Assembly: GCA_021781415.1 (NCBI GenBank)
Contig: JAJXWW010000137.1
Location: forward strand, 1 to 39,670
Direction of reading: 5' to 3'
From: Planctomycetota bacterium
Lineage (GTDB): Bacteria > Planctomycetota > Planctomycetia > Gemmatales > Gemmataceae
DNA: 39,670 bases
Position 1 is the stretch's first letter; each line of letters starts with the position of its first letter. The notes under the pieces were generated by a model. The model saw only the letters and a program-made list of their open reading frames with translations, was not told the DNA's origin and did not search any database. This document shows, in pieces, positions 34,901-39,670 of this stretch. Both the position numbers and the translations under genes were made by a program.

Positions 34901-35627
34901 CGAACGTGCCCAGCGTCACGCCGGATTGCGTCAGCCCCATGTCGTGCTGCGGTTCCAGGCTGCGGGCCAACCCCATATCCACGAGCTTCGCGCGTCCGTT
35001 GGGCGTGATGATAATGTTCGACGGTTTGATGTCGCGGTGGACGACGCCGCGGCGCGCGGCGTGGGCCAAGCCGGCGGCCACTTGCAGCATGTAGTGCAAC
35101 GCTTCGCCGACCGGCAAACGACCGCGCTTTTCCAGAATGGTGCGAAGATTGTCGCCTTCGACGTATTCAAACGCGATGAAGTGCAGCCGTTGATCTTCGC
35201 CGCAGAAAAACACGCGGGCGATGTTCTCGTGATCGAGCCGCGCGGCGCTGCGAGCCTCTTGATGGAAGCGGCGGATGTTCTCCGGATCGGACGCCATTTC
35301 GGGCGGCAAGATCTTCAACGCCACGATGCGATCGAGTTGGGTATCGCGGGCGCGCAGCACGGCGGCCATGCCGCCGACGCCGATCGGTTCGATCAACTCG
35401 AAGTGTGCCAGCCGGTGTCCGCGAACGCTAGAGCCGAACAAATCGTCGGGGCGCGACGCGCTTTGCGGCAGCGGCGCTTTGGAGATCACCGTCGGGGAAT
35501 CGTCGGTCGGCTCAATCGAGCCATCGAGTAAAAGCGCGGCATCTTCGTCGTCGTTCAAGATCGAGGAAGGGGGAGTGGGAGGAGGCATCGCTTTGCCGCG
35601 GAGAGGATCGCCGAGTGAATCGGACAT
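31938..35627 (-). CDS. Membrane Ser/Thr protein kinase with long repetitive extracytoplasmic domain
   Basis: A 1229-residue protein. The kinase domain is at about 75-345: Gly-loop IGVGGMAAV (82-90), Lys105 in VALKIL, catalytic Asp199 in HRDIKPSN, and metal-binding Asp217 in VDMGLA. The usual DFG is DMG here. GTFDYISPEQ marks the activation segment. One transmembrane helix spans about 369-386. A Pro/Ser/Lys linker follows, then an ectodomain of about 750 residues with repeated short strands (RFEGTRDIRLTGCEF, LEGLEVRLKARGGD, ITLENCFVRGYGDLMI), suggesting right-handed beta-helix repeats. It probably senses an external signal. It is the first gene of the kinase/HExxH/TIGR04282 group. Confidence 0.92.
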   Translation of the reverse strand: MSDSLGDPLRGKAMPPPTPPSSILNDDEDAALLLDGSIEPTDDSPTVISKAPLPQSASRPDDLFGSSVRGHRLAHFELIEPIGVGGMAAVLRARDTQLDRIVALKILPPEMASDPENIRRFHQEARSAARLDHENIARVFFCGEDQRLHFIAFEYVEGDNLRTILEKRGRLPVGEALHYMLQVAAGLAHAARRGVVHRDIKPSNIIITPNGRAKLVDMGLARSLEPQHDMGLTQSGVTLGTFDYISPEQALEPRDADVRSDIYSLGCTFYHMLTGQPPVPEGTAAKKLHHHQHVKPTDPRQFVPDLPDEAAIILDRMMAKEPNDRYQTPEHLVHHLYLAARKLGAAAEIPEGVLTVEAALPAPPTNRPFVLAAVAVVAVVGLIFLVDASSPKPEPSPPLDVTPSKPIAGTDASSTPSPSDSANVKPRKEEKSLTPVEERKVAEFNDPEPTVKKLAQFFRDNEAAYKIVVSLADCDLRSRDDETSKLVVGNPVLEIRPLHPNKRPTVRDQYLAQLSQTFQSTFTVRSKICTIENIRFILDQNGCNVPMAMLRFEGTRDIRLTGCEFVQLTPRGEASRMASVLVEAGTTEPSALTVRKSCFLGFDSAESSAEEGRYKLAFDKPGGQDAIARRGRVFIDAQDCAFGPHAALFRLEGQAEGKEGGVRMNHCSAIVSHASAVFDVAKDADASIEASFSLFSHPRDPIAMEMMEGEGSVLLRRASPQGKVSYRGFDNRYHRLDRLLAVAGASQETVLGWLDEMREADKKSLSLETSPWKDSNPLEALRAMDEKSAFEVDAAQRELRGPDWKRELIGVERMMSFSYVDPKLPELKEAPAGAGHRTLLVQRRATPDHEKLLYPTLNHALLDARPGDRIHLQWNGEVQLDSHQLSGEKLSDLTLRAAPGFHPVLTLNSDEQGTVAALFEIYNGKLQLEGLEVRLKARGGDDSCAVVSFFGEGECVLKNCVVTLERSNQKTSLALLPKRRMKKSTPAPPKPPQITLENCFVRGYGDLMIVRGGSCFRASVERSLIALNGSLLNVESDETEERAAIADQTELHLQNSTTYLGENLLRLHSAKSIKGMAKTHCLASGCLFLPASDRSALLRLEGPESEESGLREKLTWESGEKNAYGKFPALLELQSLDTMKMPASLNQEKWKREMVGEMNNEYNVVLPAPPGTEISFTELTPPAFRPPDAIESCGVDPRSLPRPHDKKSETTTARDSAGPEAEFEQEIDP

Positions 35628-35867
35628 GACATCGGTGCGGGAACCCCCCGCCCCTCCAGGAAGAAGTTGGCCTCACGGCGACTCCACGATGAAACGCCTG
35701 ACAATCCATAGTATCGCACACAAACCGTCGGCGAGTTGGGGCGTAAGCCCACCGATCTGTTCCATCGAAGGGCATGTGCCACCTCGCTCGCCGAACGATC
35801 GACGGTTTGGTCCGAGAACACTAAAACTATATCTTGCGTTCATGGCGACTGTCAATCGAGCAACGGC

Positions 35868-37268
35868 TCATCGGCGCGACGACCGCTCTAATCCGCGAGC
35901 GATCCGTTCCGCCAAGATGTCGGCCCGTTCGATGCAATCGTTGAGCGCCACCCCATAAAACGCATTGCCTCCCAGCAATAATCCCGCATGCCGATCCAGA
36001 CGCCGTTCCATCCACTCCACGCGCTGGCGGTGCCCCAGATGGTACTGGGGAATCGCCTTCCGCCAGCGAACGATGCGATGAAACACGGGCGCTGTCTGAA
36101 TCCCCATCGAGTGACGCATCTCGCCGCGAACGGCATTCAACAAGCGATCGTCGTCCCAATCGACCATTTCCGGTCGATTCCATCCTCCGCACATGGCGCG
36201 CAGGAGAACCAATCCCGGCGGCGCGCGGTCGGGAAAGATGGACGAACACCACTGCGCGCCGAGTACATCGCGGCGAAGGCGTTGCGGCGACAGGTAACCG
36301 AACCCGTCGAGCGGAGTGGGCACGTCGGCGGCGCGATAGCCCAAGGCGATCACGGCCAAACGATTGTAAGCGATGCCGTCGAGAACCGTCGCCAACTCCC
36401 CGTCTTCATCCGCCAGCATTCGCGCTTGCTCGTATGCCGGACAGGTTAGCACGACGGTCTCCGCGTCCCAGCCGTCGCGGCCCTCGCTCTGCACGCGCCA
36501 GGCATCGTTGGCCAATCGCCTCACCGTCCGAACGGCGACGCCGGTCAGCGGCGCGAAGCGAAGGCGGGCGCGAAGCGTCTCGATCAGCAGCGATAATCCC
36601 TCACGAAAAGACCACATCCGGCCGGCGGGAGGAGGCGCTTCGCCGCGCGCGGCGGCCTCGCGCCGGCGCTGTTTCGCGGTCGCACTCATGCCCCGCAGCA
36701 CGCTGCCGTAGTCGCGCTCCAGTTCAACCAGACGAGGAAAGGCGGCTTGGACGCTCAACAATGTCGGATCGCCGGCGTGAATGCCCGTGACGAAGGCATC
36801 GGCCAACGTCTCGGCAACCTCTCGACCAACGCGGCGGCGAACGAACGCATCGATGGATTCATCGTCCGTTTGCATGCGCCGCGGACGAAAGCGTTCCGCC
36901 AAGAGCAAAAACCGCGACCGCCAACAGAATACGTCGCCGGTCAGGAACGAAGCCAAGCTATTCGGCAAAAGACGCAGCCGGTCGCCGAGAAACAGATAGC
37001 GATTGCGCCGAGCCGCTTCACTGGCCGTTATCAGACGTTCGCCCAAGCCCAAATCGCGGCACAAAGACAGGGCAAACGGTTTGTTGTCGAGGAAGCCGTT
37101 CGGACCCGTTTCGATCTGGAAACCGTCCTGCCGCTGGGTGCCGATGGTTCCACCCAAGTGCGCGGCCCGTTCGAGAACGAGAACCTCCGTCTCGGGAGAT
37201 CGTCGCTCTAGTTGATAGGCGAGAGACAACCCCGAAATCCCGCCGCCGACGATAACTACTCTTGGCAT
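35868..37268 (-). CDS. hemG: Protoporphyrinogen oxidase
   Basis: A 466-residue FAD enzyme. The start MPRVVIVGGGISGLSLAYQL has the GxGxxG dinucleotide site. LGGTIGTQRQDGFQIETGPN is the conserved second motif of oxygen-dependent protoporphyrinogen IX oxidase, and RYLFLGDRLRLLP follows. The C-terminus closes the FAD site (HAGLLLGGNAFYGVALNDCI). The reaction is protoporphyrinogen IX to protoporphyrin IX with O2 in haem synthesis; the gene is called hemG or hemY. ATG 37268 fits the family; an in-frame extension to 37292 adds eight unmatched residues. It starts 27 bases after the NYN gene and is probably in its operon. A 240-base gap separates it from the kinase. Confidence 0.92.
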   Translation of the reverse strand: MPRVVIVGGGISGLSLAYQLERRSPETEVLVLERAAHLGGTIGTQRQDGFQIETGPNGFLDNKPFALSLCRDLGLGERLITASEAARRNRYLFLGDRLRLLPNSLASFLTGDVFCWRSRFLLLAERFRPRRMQTDDESIDAFVRRRVGREVAETLADAFVTGIHAGDPTLLSVQAAFPRLVELERDYGSVLRGMSATAKQRRREAAARGEAPPPAGRMWSFREGLSLLIETLRARLRFAPLTGVAVRTVRRLANDAWRVQSEGRDGWDAETVVLTCPAYEQARMLADEDGELATVLDGIAYNRLAVIALGYRAADVPTPLDGFGYLSPQRLRRDVLGAQWCSSIFPDRAPPGLVLLRAMCGGWNRPEMVDWDDDRLLNAVRGEMRHSMGIQTAPVFHRIVRWRKAIPQYHLGHRQRVEWMERRLDRHAGLLLGGNAFYGVALNDCIERADILAERIARGLERSSRR

Positions 37269-37295
37269 GGAATCCCACAAATCGCCAGGCACGAG

Positions 37296-38276
37296 TTAAA
37301 AACGAATATCGGCGTCGTCAATCGCGCTTTCGGGCGGCGCGGGCGGTTCTTGGGGCGCTTCGGGCGGCGGGGCCAATTCGGCGGACGGACTTTCCGTCGC
37401 TGGCCGCGCGCCGTTCTGGATCGTATCGGCAAGGGCCTTCTTCTTACCCGACCCGCGGCGGCGGCGCGTTTTCTTCTTGATCGACGACGCGACCGAACCG
37501 CTCGCACTCGGTTGAGCGTTCAGTTCCTCGCCGAAGCGCGTCACCACGTAGGTTCGACTGCGCTTGTCGGTATCCAGTTCCAGCAGACCTTCCTTGTTGG
37601 CATCCTCCAGCAATTCGCTGAACGTGCGGTAGCCGTGATACGACTCGTTGAACGAGGGTTTCTTTCGCTTCATCGTGTCCTTAATCATCGACGACCACAA
37701 CACTTCCTTGTTTTCCCGCCGCAGCGCCAGCAACGATTCGAGCAGCAGCGCGAACGCCTTGCGCTTGGTCTCCGGCAAATGCGCGTCGATGTCCGTCGTC
37801 ATCGCCGGTTGCTTGCCGAGATCTTCGTAGTAGATGAACTCGTCGCAATTGTCGCGCAGCAGATCGGAGGTCGATTCCTGCATCCCCAGACCGATGACGT
37901 GCTTGCCCAATTCCTTCAGCTTCGACACCAGAGGCGAAAAATCGCTGTCGCCGGAAACGATCACGAACGTGTCGATGTGATCCTTGGAATAGGCGAGATC
38001 CATCGCATCGACGCAGAGGCGGATGTCGGCGGAGTTCTTGCCGCTCTGCGCGCGGCGCGGTATCTCGATCAACTCGATGGCGGCTTCGTGCAACTGTGTG
38101 GTGAAGGTGGCGAAGCGGTTCCAGTCGGCGTAGGACTTCTTGCAAACAATTTTGCCTTTTTCGACCAGACGTTCGAGAACCCGCTCAATGTCGAAGCGAT
38201 CCCGCCGACCTTGAAAGCCGAGCGCGAGATTCTCAAAGTCGATGAAAATGGCCAGCGAACGATCCCCATTGGTCAC
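37296..38276 (-). CDS. NYN-domain protein with LOTUS-like domain and basic tail
   Basis: A 326-residue protein. The NYN (LabA/DUF88, PIN-like) nuclease fold has its acidic residues in FIDFENL (Asp13, Glu15), SADIRLCVDAMD and IVSGDSDFSPLV. Residues about 165-250 (FALLLESLLALRRENKEVLW then YRTFSELLEDANKEGLLEL) resemble an OST-HTH/LOTUS domain, a typical partner. A basic tail (KKKTRRRRGSGKKK) and a Pro/acidic end follow, suggesting RNA binding. Probable role is RNA cleavage or RNA regulation; targets are unknown. The start is GTG 38276 with GAGGAAG just upstream. hemG follows 27 bases later. Confidence 0.92.
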   Translation of the reverse strand: MTNGDRSLAIFIDFENLALGFQGRRDRFDIERVLERLVEKGKIVCKKSYADWNRFATFTTQLHEAAIELIEIPRRAQSGKNSADIRLCVDAMDLAYSKDHIDTFVIVSGDSDFSPLVSKLKELGKHVIGLGMQESTSDLLRDNCDEFIYYEDLGKQPAMTTDIDAHLPETKRKAFALLLESLLALRRENKEVLWSSMIKDTMKRKKPSFNESYHGYRTFSELLEDANKEGLLELDTDKRSRTYVVTRFGEELNAQPSASGSVASSIKKKTRRRRGSGKKKALADTIQNGARPATESPSAELAPPPEAPQEPPAPPESAIDDADIRF

Positions 38277-38702
38277 GATACTTCCTCACGATCCCTAAAC
38301 CAATCGAAATCCCCCCGCGCCAGTGTATCCCACGAGAGGATCGAGGAAAAGACAGAAGTTGTCCTCCGGAGCGGTTTGGGTCGTTCGCAAATCGCTTCTT
38401 TTCTCGTTTCATTCGAGTAGCCAAAAGTGCGTCTTACTCCACTTGTCGCTGAGAAAAGACCTCTCGTCGGGCCACTATGAGCGCCGTCGAACGAATCGGC
38501 ACCAGTCTGAAACTCTTTTGGGCTATCGACGATGGCCGAGTGTTCGGATCGCAACGCGTCGAACCCGGAGAGATAGCGACACACCGTTCGCACCTCGACG
38601 AACGGTTCTCCCACGACCATGCCAACGCCTCACCACAGAACGGGCGCGCCGCTCCGAATCGACCTTGACGTTCGGGCAAATGCCCCTTATATCCGCGACG
38701 CC
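38277..38702. other. Divergent intergenic region, no convincing gene
   Basis: This 426-base gap separates the minus-strand NYN gene from the plus-strand cytochrome gene and should hold promoters for both. A minus-strand frame (38273-38620, ATG start) overlaps the NYN start by a GTGA, which is suggestive, but its composition turns random after about 60 codons and it has no recognised motif. No clear hairpin, repeat or RNA gene was seen. Confidence 0.5.
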
Positions 38703-39670
38703 ATGAAAACGAATGCGATAAACCTGATGTTGGTGGCGGCGTTGGCGGGCGCGGCCGGCACGAGCGTCCGCGCGGCCGAGGCTCCACCGTCTTCCTCTCC
38801 AGGAAAAGTACTCATTCTGAAAAATGAGTTTACGATGGAGGGCGACATCGAGCGGGTTGAGAACCGCTACCGCGTGCGCGGAAAGGGCGGCGAGACGTGG
38901 GTTCCCGCCGACCGCGTGCGCGCCGTGGTTCCCACCCTGTCGGATGCCTACGCCTATCTGCGCAAAAGGATCAATCTCGACGATGCGGACGAGCGCTTGT
39001 GGTTGGCGCGCTGGTGTTTCACCAACAATCTCCACGATCGGGGAATGTCCGAATTGCAGACGGCCGCCCGTTTGCGGCCCGAACACGCCGAGACGCGCCG
39101 TTTGTTGCTCTATTGGCAACAAGCGGTCTCGAAGCCGGTGAAGCCGACGGAGTCGGCGTCCGCGAAGCCATCGACCGAGACCGAGGAGTTGCCTCCCGTC
39201 GAGGTGACCACGGATTCCTTGGGATTGTTCGTCACCCGCGTGCAGCCGATCTTGATGAACGCATGCGCGCGCTGTCATGCCTCGGGTCGAGGGGGCGATT
39301 TTCATCTCACCCAAGTATACGACGACGGCATCGGCAATCGCCGCTCGATGGAGAAGAATCTTGCGGCCGTTATCAAGCAAGTCGATCTCAACCGACCGCA
39401 GGCGAGCCGGTTCCTGGTCAAAGCCATCAGCGACCACGCCCATGCCGGACAGGCTCCGATCCGCGATCGACAGGCTCCTCCCTATCGCGCGCTCGAGCAA
39501 TGGGTCAAACTGACCGTGGCCAACAATCCCCATTTGAACGATCATGGGCCTCGGTCTTCCTCCGCGCCCTCTGGATCGAAGGATAAGCAGACCAAGGGCG
39601 AAGAAGAATCGGAGTGGGGAGCCGACGCGCGGACGGTGACGAACACTCCGGACGCGACGACGCCTTTGCC
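38703..39670 (+). CDS. Exported c-type cytochrome domain protein, N-terminal part
   Basis: The frame is open from ATG 38703 to the window end (322 codons), so the 3' end is missing. Residues 1-26 are a signal peptide (MKTNAINLMLVAALAGAAGT ending SVRAAEA). A short beta domain follows (FTMEGDIERVENRYRVRGKG), then a helical TPR-like segment, then a cytochrome domain with one haem site ACARCHASG (Cys188, Cys191, His192) after FVTRVQPILMN. GGDFHLTQVYDD is typical of planctomycete cytochrome domains that read F/V-x-P-I-L-x-x-x-C-x-x-C-H. The protein is probably periplasmic. Its partner and electron acceptor are unknown. Confidence 0.85.
   Translation, partial: MKTNAINLMLVAALAGAAGTSVRAAEAPPSSSPGKVLILKNEFTMEGDIERVENRYRVRGKGGETWVPADRVRAVVPTLSDAYAYLRKRINLDDADERLWLARWCFTNNLHDRGMSELQTAARLRPEHAETRRLLLYWQQAVSKPVKPTESASAKPSTETEELPPVEVTTDSLGLFVTRVQPILMNACARCHASGRGGDFHLTQVYDDGIGNRRSMEKNLAAVIKQVDLNRPQASRFLVKAISDHAHAGQAPIRDRQAPPYRALEQWVKLTVANNPHLNDHGPRSSSAPSGSKDKQTKGEEESEWGADARTVTNTPDATTPL

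Noticed and set aside
37212..38420. 402-codon plus-strand frame antisense to the NYN gene
   Set aside because: The minus frame has the conserved NYN acidic residues and a LOTUS-like segment; the plus frame is a shadow.
38273..38620. 115-codon minus-strand frame upstream of the NYN gene
   Set aside because: The GTGA overlap is suggestive, but there is no recognisable motif, the second half looks random and no clear ribosome site is present.

Overview
The window looks like chromosomal DNA of a high-GC planctomycete, most like the Gemmata group (inference). Supporting signs are a WD40-tailed Ser/Thr kinase with a transmembrane anchor, a second membrane kinase with a long extracytoplasmic domain, a formylmethanofuran dehydrogenase subunit B (tetrahydromethanopterin C1 pathway), a tricorn-like protease, a planctomycete-type CXXCH cytochrome, and many dispersed palindromes between and inside genes. 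No tRNA, rRNA, CRISPR array or intact insertion sequence was recognised.

Region 1 (1-3727) is the end of a stress or sporulation-type operon. It holds the C-terminus of a DUF444 (YeaH/YhbH) protein, a SpoVR/YcgB gene interrupted by a 401-residue intein with a two-motif LAGLIDADG endonuclease, and a coupled unknown 154-aa gene. Region 2 (3913-5093) carries two type II toxin-antitoxin modules in tandem: hicB-hicA, then a small antitoxin with a Doc/Fic toxin. Region 3 (5222-11600) holds a GT39/ArnT-like membrane glycosyltransferase and a 1501-aa kinase-WD40 protein.

Region 4 (11601-17930) holds small genes (one DUF2997), a tricorn-like S41 protease carrying an in-frame 45-bp inverted repeat, a PAP2 phosphatase and a cyclopropane-fatty-acid synthase. 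The last two suggest envelope lipid metabolism. Region 5 (18028-24780) holds a minus-strand short-chain dehydrogenase, a 1304-aa protein of unknown function, a strong terminator, a 66-aa membrane protein, a second terminator-like hairpin and a WalJ/YycJ-like metallo-beta-lactamase-fold protein that probably starts at TTG.

Region 6 (24940-31338) holds an amidase, a minus-strand membrane protein that resembles the front end of planctomycete CcsA-like proteins but lacks a visible haem-handling motif, a probable exported protein with a carboxypeptidase-regulatory-like domain, FhcB, and a TIGR04282/DUF2064 glycosyltransferase-like protein. Region 7 (31344-38276, all minus) runs NYN/LOTUS protein, hemG/hemY, kinase with repetitive ectodomain, then an HExxH protein; the HExxH gene is followed 5 bp later by the TIGR04282 gene. 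Region 8 (38703 to the end) is an exported c-type cytochrome domain protein cut by the window edge.

The most unusual item is the SpoVR intein, inserted in the conserved NEGWA/SFWHS segment. Secondary leads are the unknown gene coupled to spoVR, the kinase/HExxH/TIGR04282 cluster, and palindromes that have invaded both intergenic and coding DNA.
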